DNA from: Gammaproteobacteria bacterium
GTDB lineage: Bacteria; Pseudomonadota; Gammaproteobacteria; Steroidobacterales; GCA-2729495
Length of the DNA stretch: 39,012 bases
Reading direction: 5' to 3'
Assembly: GCA_016874095.1 (NCBI GenBank)
Contig: VGVH01000023.1
Span: 1 to 39,012, forward strand
Within the stretch, counting starts at the first letter, position 1. Each line of letters starts with the position of its first letter. The notes under the pieces were generated by a model that had not been told where the DNA came from, did no database searches, and saw nothing but the letters and a program-made list of their open reading frames with translations. Both the position numbers and the translations under genes were made by a program. This document shows positions 17,616 through 26,107 of this stretch, piece after piece.

Positions 17616-20114
17616 TTACCTGGACGGGCCGAGGTAGGAAGCCAGCCGCAGTAGGTCGGCGAACACACCAGCCGCCGTGACGGCGGGCCCCGCGCCCGGC
17701 CCCTGCACGACGAGTGGATTGGAGCTGTAGCGTCGTGATTCGTAGCGGACGATATTGTCGGTGAGATTCATGTGCGCGAATGAATGGTCGCTGGCCAGGG
17801 CCTCGAGGCCCACCGTTGCGCCGTTGTGCCGGCTCAAGCGGCCCACATAGCGCAGGACACGCCCGTCGCGTCGCGCCGACTCGAGCCGCGCCTTCATGGC
17901 GGCATCGAAACGCGGAAGCGAACTCAGGAAAGACGCGACGTCACCCGTGTCCAGTCCCGGGGGCACCAGGCTCTCGACCTTGACGTCCTTCATCTCCAGA
18001 CGCAGGCCCATCTCCCGGCCGAGGATGATGAGTTTGCGCGCGAAGTCCATGCCGGACAGGTCGTCGCGCGGATCCGGCTCCGTGTAACCCTTGTCACGTG
18101 CTTCCGCGACGATGGCGGAAAACGGCCGGCTGCCGTCGAAGACATTGAAGAGGTAGGCAAGCGTGCCGGACAGGATGCCCTCGATGCTGAGGATCTCATC
18201 GCCGGTCTGGTTCAGGTCGCGAAGCGTGCCGATGACCGGCAGCGCCGCGCCCACCGTGGTCTCGTAGAGGAACCAGGCCTTGTGGCTGCGCGCTTCCGCG
18301 AGCAGTCGGTCATAGGACTCGAGGCTGCCGCTGTGCGCCTTCTTGTTCGGCGTTACGACGTGGATTCCGGCCCGGAACCAGTCGGCATAGCGGTCCGCAA
18401 CAGGCTGGCTCGCCGTGCAGTCGATGATGGCCGCATGGGGCAGATGATCCGCCTTTACGTGCTTCTCGAATCTGCTCCAGTCCAGCGGCTGCAGATTTCC
18501 TTGCATTTCAGCGCGCCACCGGCTGAGGTCGATTGCACGGTCAGCGAGATACATTTCCTTCGAGGTCGCGATGCCGCGGATGCGCAGATCAAGCCCGAAC
18601 TCCTGACGCAGCCGTGCCCCCTGTGCGGCCATCTGGTCGAGCAAGGTGCCACCGACGTTTCCGGGCCCGACAAGCCCGAGGGAAATCGTCTTTGCCGAGA
18701 GGTAGAACCCGGAATGGGCGGCGCGGAGCGCGCGGGTTGCTTCGCGCTTGTCGATCACGGCGGAAATGTTGCGCTCGGACGAACCCTGAGCGATCGCCCG
18801 AACGTTGATTCCCGCGTTGCCGAGCGTACCGAAGAATTTCGCGGCAACCCCAGGCAGTCCGGCCATGCCGTCACCGACGACTGCAATGATGGCGCAGTCC
18901 GTCTTGACGTCAACCCGCTGGATCTGGCCCTCCTGGAGTTCGAGCGCGAAGGCCTGTCGCACGACCTGCTCGACCCGCGCTGCATGCCGCGCTGGAACCG
19001 CAAAGCAGATGGAGTGCTCCGAGCTCGCCTGCGAAATCAGGATCACCGAAATGCTGGCGTTACGCAGCGCGCCGAACAGTCGGTCCGCAGTCCCGGGCAC
19101 GCCGATCATGCCGGTGCCCTCGAGATTGACGAGGGCCACATCGTCGACAGACGTCACACCCTTGATCTGGTCGACATGGGCCGCGGTCTCCGGACCGATC
19201 CGGGAACCGGGCGCCGACGGTTTGAACGTGTTCTTTATGAAGATCGGGATCGAGCGCAGGACGGCCGGCGCCATGGTCTGGGGGTGGATCACCTTTGCGC
19301 CGAAATAGGCGAGTTCCATTGCCTCGTTGTAGGACAGCTCGCGGATGATGGCCGCCTCAGGCACACGGTTCGGGTCGGCACTCATCACACCGTCGACGTC
19401 GGTCCATATCACGATGTCGGAAGCGTCCAGCAGGGCGCCAACGATCGAGGACGAGAAGTCACTGCCGTTGCGACCAAGCGTGGTGAAAAGCCCTGACTTG
19501 TCGGATGCGATGAAGCCGGTTACTACCGCGATGCCCTGCTCCACGCCGCCGAGCAGGCGCGCTGCATTCTGCTGCGATTGCTCCCACTGCACGGCCGGAC
19601 CGAGTTCGCCATGCTCGACCACGATGAGCTGCCGGGCATCGATCCACACGATCGGGTGCTGGCGACCCTCGGCACGGCAGCGCTCCGCCAGATAGGCGGC
19701 AAGCAACCGCGACGACCAGAGCTCGCCGAAACCTGCCACGAGATCGCGGCTCCGCTCTGCCGCAGAGCGGACCAGCGACACGGCCTGCAGCACGTCGCGT
19801 GCATCAGCCGTATCCCGCTCGAAGGATTCCAGCACCGGAGCGGCAGCAGCAGCCGGCAGCAGGGCCGCAACGGTTGCGCGATAGCGCGCAGCAAGCACCT
19901 CGATCCCCGGGGCGATGGATGCGGATGACTTTTCCGCGCCGCTGACCAGATTCAGCAGGGCATCCGTCATCTTGGCCATGGCCGAAACGACCACGGCCTG
20001 GCGATTCGCCTTCTCGTCCAGCAGGATGTTTGCAACGCGGCGAAAACACTCCGCGTCCGCCACGCTGGTGCCGCCGAACTTGTGGACCAGCCATTTGTTA
20101 CCGGCCATAGCCAT
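17616..20114 (-). CDS. thrA: Bifunctional aspartate kinase / homoserine dehydrogenase
   Basis: It carries out the first and third steps from aspartate to threonine, methionine and lysine. The 832-residue fusion has the aspartokinase domain (KFGGTSVADAE at the start, GRNGSDFSSSIVG, FGAKVIHP), two ACT domains in the middle (about 320-470) that normally bind threonine, and the homoserine dehydrogenase domain from about residue 475 (SLGLVGPGNVGGTLL, TPNKKAHSG, EPDPRDDLSGMDFARK). Of the two tandem ATG codons, the one at 20114 has GAAGAG upstream; a second at 20108 is possible. I prefer thrA over metL because thrC follows directly, but feedback type cannot be read from sequence. Confidence 0.93.
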   Translation of the reverse strand: MAMAGNKWLVHKFGGTSVADAECFRRVANILLDEKANRQAVVVSAMAKMTDALLNLVSGAEKSSASIAPGIEVLAARYRATVAALLPAAAAAPVLESFERDTADARDVLQAVSLVRSAAERSRDLVAGFGELWSSRLLAAYLAERCRAEGRQHPIVWIDARQLIVVEHGELGPAVQWEQSQQNAARLLGGVEQGIAVVTGFIASDKSGLFTTLGRNGSDFSSSIVGALLDASDIVIWTDVDGVMSADPNRVPEAAIIRELSYNEAMELAYFGAKVIHPQTMAPAVLRSIPIFIKNTFKPSAPGSRIGPETAAHVDQIKGVTSVDDVALVNLEGTGMIGVPGTADRLFGALRNASISVILISQASSEHSICFAVPARHAARVEQVVRQAFALELQEGQIQRVDVKTDCAIIAVVGDGMAGLPGVAAKFFGTLGNAGINVRAIAQGSSERNISAVIDKREATRALRAAHSGFYLSAKTISLGLVGPGNVGGTLLDQMAAQGARLRQEFGLDLRIRGIATSKEMYLADRAIDLSRWRAEMQGNLQPLDWSRFEKHVKADHLPHAAIIDCTASQPVADRYADWFRAGIHVVTPNKKAHSGSLESYDRLLAEARSHKAWFLYETTVGAALPVIGTLRDLNQTGDEILSIEGILSGTLAYLFNVFDGSRPFSAIVAEARDKGYTEPDPRDDLSGMDFARKLIILGREMGLRLEMKDVKVESLVPPGLDTGDVASFLSSLPRFDAAMKARLESARRDGRVLRYVGRLSRHNGATVGLEALASDHSFAHMNLTDNIVRYESRRYSSNPLVVQGPGAGPAVTAAGVFADLLRLASYLGPSR

Positions 20115-20184
20115 ACGTCTCTTCGAATCCGGGGTGTGGCGGGTCCTCGGCCAACCGGCCCGGAGGTCCCGCGCGAAGCGCGAC

Positions 20185-20190
20185 ATGATA
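20185..20190 (-). promoter_or_regulatory. Possible -10 element of thrA
   Basis: On the minus strand TATCAT (five of six consensus bases) lies about 70 bases before the thrA ATG. No clear -35 box is seen. I found no short leader peptide rich in Thr/Ile codons nor a terminator-like hairpin with a T run, so there is no sign of E. coli-style thr attenuation. Confidence 0.25.
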
Positions 20191-20296
20191 CCCGGATCGC
20201 ATGGCCCGGGCAGCAGAAAACCGTTACAAATCGCGGTGTTTCCTGCCAGACTAGCGTCCCGCGGCGTGCAGACGGACCCACCAAGAAGACCGAGCC

Positions 20297-21304
20297 ATGC
20301 CCAGAATTTTCATCGCGGCGACCGAACAGGCGCGGGACCGCGCCGACCTTGACCGCTCCGTCGCGCGGGCCATCGACCGGCAGCGGGTGATCCAGAGTTT
20401 CAGCGACTCCACCTATCCGGAGCTCATCGAGATCGAGCGGCAGGGTCGCGGTTTCTACGCCTGGGGTTTACCCACGCAAGACGATCAGGTCGAACACTGG
20501 TTCCGCATGTCCAAGGGCGACCTCGTCCTCGTCGCCTACATGGGCGCTTACCGACATTACGCGAAAGTGCTCGGCCGTTACGAAAACGCCCGGGCCGCGC
20601 GCGCCATCTGGGGCGAAGATACCGATGCCGGCCTCCTGCGCCAGTACCTGTTCTTCCTGAGCGAACCGATTGCGCTCGGCCAGCCCTATGCTGCGCTCGC
20701 CGACTATCTCCCGGAGAGTTTCAACGACTTCGGCTGCATCAACGACGATGTGATCAGGCGCCTCGAGGCGGACTTCGGGTCGGTCGAGCGGTTCATACGG
20801 CGGCGACTGCTGAACAGCGCGGTCGGCGGACCGATCCTGGACATCAGCGGAATGATCCAGCTGTCGGAGCGCGAGCTGGCCCGGCTTCACACCTTCGACC
20901 CGGACAGCGGCAAGGCCGGCCGCAACCAGATCATCGAAAACATCACCCGTCGGCGCGGGCACCCGGCCTTCCGGCAACAACTGCTTGCCGCCTATGACTA
21001 CAAGTGCGCGATCACCAGCTTCAATGCCGTCGATGCATTGGAAGCGGTCTACATCGTGCCCTTTCGCGGGAAATTCACGCAACACGCATCCAACGGCTTG
21101 CTGCTGCGGGCAGATCTGCACACGCTGTTCGACATGGGCAAGGTCGTGATCGACACACGAAACATGACCGTGATACTCGCTGATGCCCTGGCCGATACGA
21201 GCTACCGGATTCTGGCGGGCCGGCCCCTGCGCCTCCCGCTCGACCAGGAACTGCGACCCAGCACGGAAGCGCTGGACCTGCACCGGCAGCTATCCGGACT
21301 CTGA
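20297..21304 (+). CDS. PUA/EVE-like domain plus HNH-type endonuclease domain, first HNH histidine replaced
   Basis: A 335-residue two-part protein. The C-terminal part (about 215-290) matches the HNH_2-type fold: GHPAFRQQLLAAYDYKCAIT, then LEAVYIVPFRG, NGLLLRADLHTLFD. In the family the LEA-A-H-I-x-P histidine is the general base; here it is Y252, while N266 and H275 are kept. The N-terminal part (about 45-170) looks like a PUA/EVE-type base-reading domain (HWFRMSKGDLVLVAY, ARAIWGE, RQYLFFLSEPIAL). Known EVE-HNH enzymes cut modified DNA (type IV restriction). This one may be an inactive nuclease or use another base. It is divergent to thrA, with a P-loop NTPase 23 bases downstream. Confidence 0.7.
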   Translation: MPRIFIAATEQARDRADLDRSVARAIDRQRVIQSFSDSTYPELIEIERQGRGFYAWGLPTQDDQVEHWFRMSKGDLVLVAYMGAYRHYAKVLGRYENARAARAIWGEDTDAGLLRQYLFFLSEPIALGQPYAALADYLPESFNDFGCINDDVIRRLEADFGSVERFIRRRLLNSAVGGPILDISGMIQLSERELARLHTFDPDSGKAGRNQIIENITRRRGHPAFRQQLLAAYDYKCAITSFNAVDALEAVYIVPFRGKFTQHASNGLLLRADLHTLFDMGKVVIDTRNMTVILADALADTSYRILAGRPLRLPLDQELRPSTEALDLHRQLSGL

Positions 21305-21327
21305 ACAAACAAACACCTGGACCAACC

Positions 21328-22182
21328 ATGCTGATGACCCGGGACGAATTTCTCCGTTGGCCGCGAAAGGCCGTGACGCTGCTGGGCATGTCCGGCGTCG
21401 GCAAGACGACGCTGGCAAACAAGCTGCCGCGGAATCGCTGGTTCCACTACTCGGGCGACTACCGGATAGGCACGAAGTATCTCGAAGAACCCATTCTCGA
21501 CAACTTCAAGCGCCAGGCCATGCAGGTGGGCTTCCTGAGGGATCTCCTGCGCAGCGACTCCATCTACATCGCCAGCAACATCACCGTCGACAACCTCGAC
21601 CCGATCTCCACCTTTCTCGGCAAGATCGGCAAGCCGGACGCAGGCGGACTCCCGCTGGCCGAGTTCAAACGCCGGCAGCGTCTGCACATGGGTGCGGAGG
21701 CTGCTGCAATGCGCGACGTCGAAGCCTTCATCGGCAAGGCGCGCGACATCTATGGCTACGATCATCTCCTCAACGATGCCGGCGGCAGCATCTGCGAGAT
21801 CGACGACGAGGGCATGATCCGTGCGCTAACGGAACATACCCTGATCCTCTACCTGCAGGCAGGCGACGACATGGAGCAGGAACTGATCCGCCGCGCCATT
21901 GCCAGCCCGAAGCCGCTCTACTACCGGGAAGACTTCCTCGACCGTCAGCTCGCCGTGTACCTGCGCGAGCATGGCAATGGCTCTGCCGACGAGATCGACC
22001 CTGACCGGTTCGTTCGCTGGATATTCCCGCAACTCTTGCGCCACCGCCGACCGCGCTACGAAGCCATGGCCCGCCAGTACGGCTACACGGTCAATGCCCG
22101 CGACCTGGTCCAGGTCCGGGAGGAAGCGGACTTTCTCGCACTCGTCGCGGATGCGATTGATCGAAAAACACGAGGGGGCTGA
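21328..22182 (+). CDS. P-loop NTPase of unknown role
   Basis: The 284-residue protein opens with a Walker A motif (LLGMSGVGKTTLANKLP) close to its N-terminus, like small kinases of the shikimate/gluconate kinase fold. A stretch HYSGDYRIGTKYL follows where kinases bind substrate, and HTLILYLQAGDDMEQELIRRA is compatible with a later core strand. It resembles a proteobacterial family annotated only as ATPase. The phosphate acceptor is unknown. It follows the HNH protein by 23 bases and may share its message, but I see no proof that they work together. Confidence 0.75.
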   Translation: MLMTRDEFLRWPRKAVTLLGMSGVGKTTLANKLPRNRWFHYSGDYRIGTKYLEEPILDNFKRQAMQVGFLRDLLRSDSIYIASNITVDNLDPISTFLGKIGKPDAGGLPLAEFKRRQRLHMGAEAAAMRDVEAFIGKARDIYGYDHLLNDAGGSICEIDDEGMIRALTEHTLILYLQAGDDMEQELIRRAIASPKPLYYREDFLDRQLAVYLREHGNGSADEIDPDRFVRWIFPQLLRHRRPRYEAMARQYGYTVNARDLVQVREEADFLALVADAIDRKTRGG

Positions 22183-22206
22183 CGGTGGCGAATAAGACAA
22201 ATCGCC

Positions 22207-22236
22207 TTGGGCTGCCCGCATGTCCTCCGCTAGACT
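22207..22236 (+). promoter_or_regulatory. Possible sigma-70 promoter of the CoA-transferase/UbiD pair
   Basis: TTGGGC (22207-22212) and TAGACT (22231-22236) are 18 bases apart and each match four of six consensus bases. Transcription would start near 22243, about 28 bases before the CoA-transferase ATG. Confidence 0.4.
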
Positions 22237-22270
22237 TGGCTGATTCGACAGCTCCGACAAGAACGGCAGC

Positions 22271-23479
22271 ATGAGCAGTTCCCCCGCTTCGCGCCCACTC
22301 GATGGATTTCGCGTTCTCGAACTCGGCCAGTTGCTGGCCGGTCCCTTTACCACCAGCATCCTTGCCTACTACGGCGCCGAGGTCATCAAGATCGAACCGC
22401 CGGGGACGGGCGACCCGATCCGGACCTGGCGGGTCATGAAAGATGGCGTGTCGCTGTGGTGGCACAGTCTCGGCCGCAACAAGAAGTGCATCACCGTGAA
22501 CCTGCGCGAGGAACGTGGCCGGCAGATCGTGCGCGAACTGGCGGCGAAGTCGGACATCCTGGTCGAGAACTTTCGCCCTGGCGCGATGGAAAAGTGGGGG
22601 CTTGGCCCTGAGGAGCTGCGCCGGACGCACCCTGAGCTCATCTACGCCCGCATTTCGGGATACGGCCAGACCGGCCCCTACTCCTCGCGCACCGGCTTTG
22701 CCTCTGTCTGCGAGGGAGTTGGCGGACTGCGCTACGTCAACGGCTTTCCGGGCCAGGCACCGGTGCGTCCCAACCTGAGCCTCGGCGACACGCTGGCCGC
22801 TGTTCACAGCGTCATCGGCATCCTGCTCGCGTGCGTCCACCGGATGAAGGCCAAGGGCAATACCGGCCAGGTGATAGACACCGCGATCTACGAGGCGGTC
22901 TTCAACATGATGGAAGGCGTGGTGCCCGAATATTCCGGCAAGGGTGTCGTCCGGGAACCATCGGGTTCCACCCTGACGGGCATCGTTCCGACGAATACCT
23001 ATCGCTGCAAGGACGGCAAGTTCGTCATCATCGGCGGCAACGGCGATTCCATCTACAAGCGGCTCATGAACGCGATGGGCCGACCCGACCTCGCCGATGA
23101 CCCGCGCATGGCGAACAATGCCGGCCGCGTCGTTCACGAAAAGGAACTCGACGCAGCCATCACCGCCTGGACCGGCACATTGACCGCCGACGAACTGCTC
23201 GAGATCCTCGAGAAAGTCGGCGTGCCGGCCGGCCCGATCTACAGCGTCGTCGACATGATGAACGACGAGCACTTCAAGGCGCGTGGCCTGTTCGAAACCG
23301 TGAAGGTCAATGGAGAAGACCTGAAAGTGCCCGCCATGGTGCCGTTCCTGAGCGACACGCCAGGGCGCACTGAGTGGCCGGGCCCGGCGATCGGCGCCCA
23401 CAACGACGAGGTCTTCGGCCAGCTGCTTGGCTATCCGGCTGCGGACATCGCAAGCCTGAAGTCAGCCGGGGTCATCTGA
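22271..23479 (+). CDS. Family III CoA-transferase (CaiB/BaiF/Frc type)
   Basis: It moves coenzyme A between carboxylic acids through an aspartyl-CoA intermediate. The 402-residue protein begins PLDGFRVLELGQLLAGPF, with AEVIKIEPPGTGDPIR, ISGYGQTGPY and the catalytic aspartate D173 in NLSLGDTLAA. The C-terminal half holds NTYRCKDGKFVIIGGNGD and GVPAGPIYSV. The substrate cannot be told from the sequence. Its TGA overlaps the ATG of the UbiD gene by one base (TGATG), so both are made together; the pair might decarboxylate an acid and activate another, or act on successive steps of the same pathway. Confidence 0.93.
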   Translation: MSSSPASRPLDGFRVLELGQLLAGPFTTSILAYYGAEVIKIEPPGTGDPIRTWRVMKDGVSLWWHSLGRNKKCITVNLREERGRQIVRELAAKSDILVENFRPGAMEKWGLGPEELRRTHPELIYARISGYGQTGPYSSRTGFASVCEGVGGLRYVNGFPGQAPVRPNLSLGDTLAAVHSVIGILLACVHRMKAKGNTGQVIDTAIYEAVFNMMEGVVPEYSGKGVVREPSGSTLTGIVPTNTYRCKDGKFVIIGGNGDSIYKRLMNAMGRPDLADDPRMANNAGRVVHEKELDAAITAWTGTLTADELLEILEKVGVPAGPIYSVVDMMNDEHFKARGLFETVKVNGEDLKVPAMVPFLSDTPGRTEWPGPAIGAHNDEVFGQLLGYPAADIASLKSAGVI

Positions 23480-24996
23480 TGACTGCCCGCCCGGCGGCGA
23501 AGTCCGTTCCGGCCGGGACCGGCCCGTACCGATCGTTCCGCGAATACGTCGACGCACTTGATCATTACGGACTCCTGCTCCGCATCAGCGATATGGACCA
23601 GGATCGCTACGAGGCGACCGGCTTCGCCTACCGCCTGATCGGCGAAAAGGGCTTCCAGAGTGCTCCCGCTTTTCTGATCGAACGGATCCGCAGCGGCGGT
23701 CGCTGGCACGACATACCGGTACTCGGCAACGTCTACCCGGGCTGGGCCGCGGAAGCATTGGCGTTCGGTGTGCCCCGGGTAACCCTCGACCAGCGCGCGA
23801 TGTTCCGCGCCGCCCGCGAGCACCTGGGCAGACTGCTCGGCAGCGACGGCCGCTGGCCCCGGCTGCCGCCGGTGCATATCCGCGGCGCAGCGCCCGTGCA
23901 GGCCATCGTGAAGCGCGATGCCGATGCAGACCTTTTCGACTATCCCTGGTTGCGCACGAATCCCGGAGATGCCGGGGCCTACATCACGGCCGGCACGGTG
24001 TTCATCGAGGATCCCGAGCTGGGCCGCAACGTCGCCACCTATCGCTGCCAGGTAAAGGACTCACGGCGGATCGGCGTGAACTGCGAAGTCGGCCAGCACG
24101 GCTGGAGCTTCATACAGTCGGCCAGGAAGCGCGGCGCCACCAGCGTGCCGGCGGCGGTCGTGCTGGGTGCGGACCCGATCACTTTCGCCATAGGCACTTC
24201 GAAGCTGACGGGCCTCGGCGAGGACGAACTTGAAATCGCGGGCGGATTGATGGGTCAGCCCGTGGAACTGGTGCGTGGCGTCAGCCAGCCCGTATCGGTT
24301 CCCGCTCATGCGGAACTGGTGATCGAAGGCGAGATCCCGACTGGCGAGGGCGAGGAGGAAGGGCCCTACGGCGAAGTCTACGGCTACATGGGCCTGAAGA
24401 AGCCATGGAATTTCTTCATGCGGGTGACAGCCATCACCCACCGGCCGCAGCCGTGGCTGACCAACGCGTTCGCGGGCATCACCAAGCTGACGCTGGGCAT
24501 GCCGCAAGCGGTGGCGAATTTCGCCCACTACCGGAAAATAATCCCGAATCTCTTTGACCTGTACCGGCCGGTCGAGACTATCGGCGTCGTGCTGGTCAGC
24601 ATCGACAAGCGCATGCCAGGCGACGGCATGGTCGCCGGCCAGCAGATCGCTGCCGGAGACCTGTTCAGCAAGACGATCATCGTGGTCGACAAGGACATCG
24701 ATCTGCACGACAAGGACCAGATCTTTCACGCACTGGGCACGCGCTGGCAGCCGAACCCCGGGTCGCTGCTGATCCCGCAGACCCGCGGTTTCCCGCTGGA
24801 TCCCAGCGCGCCGACGCGATGGGTAACCAGCAAGATGGTGATCGATGCCACCCGCCAGCTGCCGACGGAGGGTGGTCCGGACAAGTGGCCGGCCGTATCG
24901 CGGGTCCTGCTAGAAGAGCAGAGCCCCGAAACCATGGCTCTTGTCGACGAGCGCTGGCCGTCGTACTGGAAGAATCGGGGCCACGGATCAGCCTGA
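23479..24996 (+). CDS. UbiD family prenyl-FMN-dependent decarboxylase (first copy)
   Basis: UbiD enzymes add or remove CO2 on aromatic or unsaturated acids using prenylated FMN made by UbiX. The 505-residue protein keeps the catalytic glutamate pair in EEEGPYGEVYGYMG (E294 and E299, the spacing known from fungal Fdc1), together with HGWSFIQSARKRGA and VVDKDIDLHDKDQIFHALGTRW. The start at 23479 overlaps the stop of the CoA-transferase; the open frame from 23374 is its shadow. The gene ends 9 bases inside the convergent riboflavin kinase/HAD gene. No ubiX is in the window. The substrate is unknown. Confidence 0.93.
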   Translation: MTARPAAKSVPAGTGPYRSFREYVDALDHYGLLLRISDMDQDRYEATGFAYRLIGEKGFQSAPAFLIERIRSGGRWHDIPVLGNVYPGWAAEALAFGVPRVTLDQRAMFRAAREHLGRLLGSDGRWPRLPPVHIRGAAPVQAIVKRDADADLFDYPWLRTNPGDAGAYITAGTVFIEDPELGRNVATYRCQVKDSRRIGVNCEVGQHGWSFIQSARKRGATSVPAAVVLGADPITFAIGTSKLTGLGEDELEIAGGLMGQPVELVRGVSQPVSVPAHAELVIEGEIPTGEGEEEGPYGEVYGYMGLKKPWNFFMRVTAITHRPQPWLTNAFAGITKLTLGMPQAVANFAHYRKIIPNLFDLYRPVETIGVVLVSIDKRMPGDGMVAGQQIAAGDLFSKTIIVVDKDIDLHDKDQIFHALGTRWQPNPGSLLIPQTRGFPLDPSAPTRWVTSKMVIDATRQLPTEGGPDKWPAVSRVLLEEQSPETMALVDERWPSYWKNRGHGSA

Positions 24997-26037
24997 CAGG
25001 TCAAGCGCGGCATGCAGCGCGCTCGCGTCCGCCAGGATCCGGTCAGCTCCCGCGGCTGCGAGCGACACGGCATCGGCCGCTCCGGTCAGGACGCCAACTG
25101 CGCGCATCCCGGCCGCCCTGCCCGCCTGTACGTCGTGCTGACTGTCACCGACGTACAGGACCCGTTCCGGCGACAGCGCGAGCGTACGCAGGCAGCGCAG
25201 CAGGCCGTCGGGATCCGGCTTCGGGCGCAATACGTCATTGGCTGTCAGCACGACGTCGAACAGCGGCATGAGGCCAGCGGCCTCGAGCGGCAGGAACGAT
25301 TCGCCGCGGGAACCGGTGTAGATGCCGAGACGCCGCCCGCTCTCACGCAGAGCCGCAAGCAACTCGGGTATGCCGGGCAGCACCGAAACGGACTCGCGCA
25401 GGACCTGGTTCCAGTGTCTCAGCATTTCCCGGCGCAACAACCGCGGGAGTTCCGGGTTGCTGGCGGCCTCGGGCGGAATGATGGCCGGCCACAGCGGTTC
25501 GTTCGAGTTGAGGGACCGCCTGACGGCGTCCGCGGGCACCTGAAAACCAAACAGCGCCGCGGCCCTGGACGCTGCGAGCCACATGCCGTCGATCGAGTTG
25601 ACAAGTGTTCCGTCGACGTCGAACAGCACGGCATCCACCCCATCGAGTCGCGCCGGAGTGAGCAGGACCTGGTCGCCCTCGCTGAGCCCGAGGCGTTCGC
25701 GCAGGGGCAGCGAGGCGATCACTTCCAGCTGGTGACCCGGGTAGCCGCTGATGTCTGGCCGCAGTACCGCGCCTGGAAATCGCTCCGCGATACGCACCGG
25801 CCAGCACAGGGCGGCGCATTGCGAGGCGTCGGGCGGCTGCAGGATCTCCGGCTGGCCCAGCGAACCGAGCCAGGCGTCGATGACGCCGACCTCTCCCAGC
25901 AGATTCAGCGTACCCGGCCACGGATCCACGCCGAGCCGCGCACGAAATGCACTCCGTGCCCATGGCAGCTGGGTGAATCCGGCGGCCTTGCCGAGACCGC
26001 CAACCACCCTGCCGCGGAAACTCACGGGATGCGCCAT
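24988..26037 (-). CDS. Fusion of CTP-dependent riboflavin kinase (DUF120) and HAD phosphatase
   Basis: The 349 residues hold two domains. Residues 5-128 match the archaeal CTP-dependent riboflavin kinase (RibK, MJ0056 type): GRVVGGLGKAAGF, LGVDPWPGTLNLLG, PDISGYPGHQLEVIA, PLRERLGLSEGDQV. Residues 133-345 are a subfamily IA HAD hydrolase with all motifs: DVDGT (D140, D142), T241 in YTGS, K273 in RPKPDPDG, and GDSQHD (D298, D302). RibK makes FMN from riboflavin and CTP; HAD enzymes remove phosphate, for example from riboflavin precursors. The ATG at 26037 is chosen because the RibK fold begins there. It lies beside a UbiD gene whose cofactor derives from FMN. Whether the kinase is active is unknown. 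Confidence 0.85.
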   Translation of the reverse strand: MAHPVSFRGRVVGGLGKAAGFTQLPWARSAFRARLGVDPWPGTLNLLGEVGVIDAWLGSLGQPEILQPPDASQCAALCWPVRIAERFPGAVLRPDISGYPGHQLEVIASLPLRERLGLSEGDQVLLTPARLDGVDAVLFDVDGTLVNSIDGMWLAASRAAALFGFQVPADAVRRSLNSNEPLWPAIIPPEAASNPELPRLLRREMLRHWNQVLRESVSVLPGIPELLAALRESGRRLGIYTGSRGESFLPLEAAGLMPLFDVVLTANDVLRPKPDPDGLLRCLRTLALSPERVLYVGDSQHDVQAGRAAGMRAVGVLTGAADAVSLAAAGADRILADASALHAALDLSG

Positions 26038-26061
26038 GGCGCGCTCGCACCGGACTGACCG

Positions 26062-26067
26062 TACAAT
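26062..26067 (+). promoter_or_regulatory. Possible -10 element of the bilin reductase-like gene
   Basis: TACAAT matches the -10 consensus at five of six bases in the 70-base gap between two divergent genes, 41 bases before the ATG at 26108. No matching -35 box is evident. Confidence 0.3.
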
Positions 26068-26107
26068 GCCACTCCCCGGCCGTGCACGAAGAAAAACCCT
26101 CTCCATC

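Noticed and set aside
17784-19496. 570-codon open frame antisense to thrA
   Set aside because: It is the mirror of a clear aspartokinase/homoserine dehydrogenase in GC-rich DNA, its product matches nothing I know, and no start signal is seen.
20297-22182. HNH protein plus P-loop NTPase as a two-gene defence system
   Set aside because: The NTPase resembles small kinases rather than restriction translocases, and no methyltransferase, toxin or other defence gene is near. The pair may be only neighbours.
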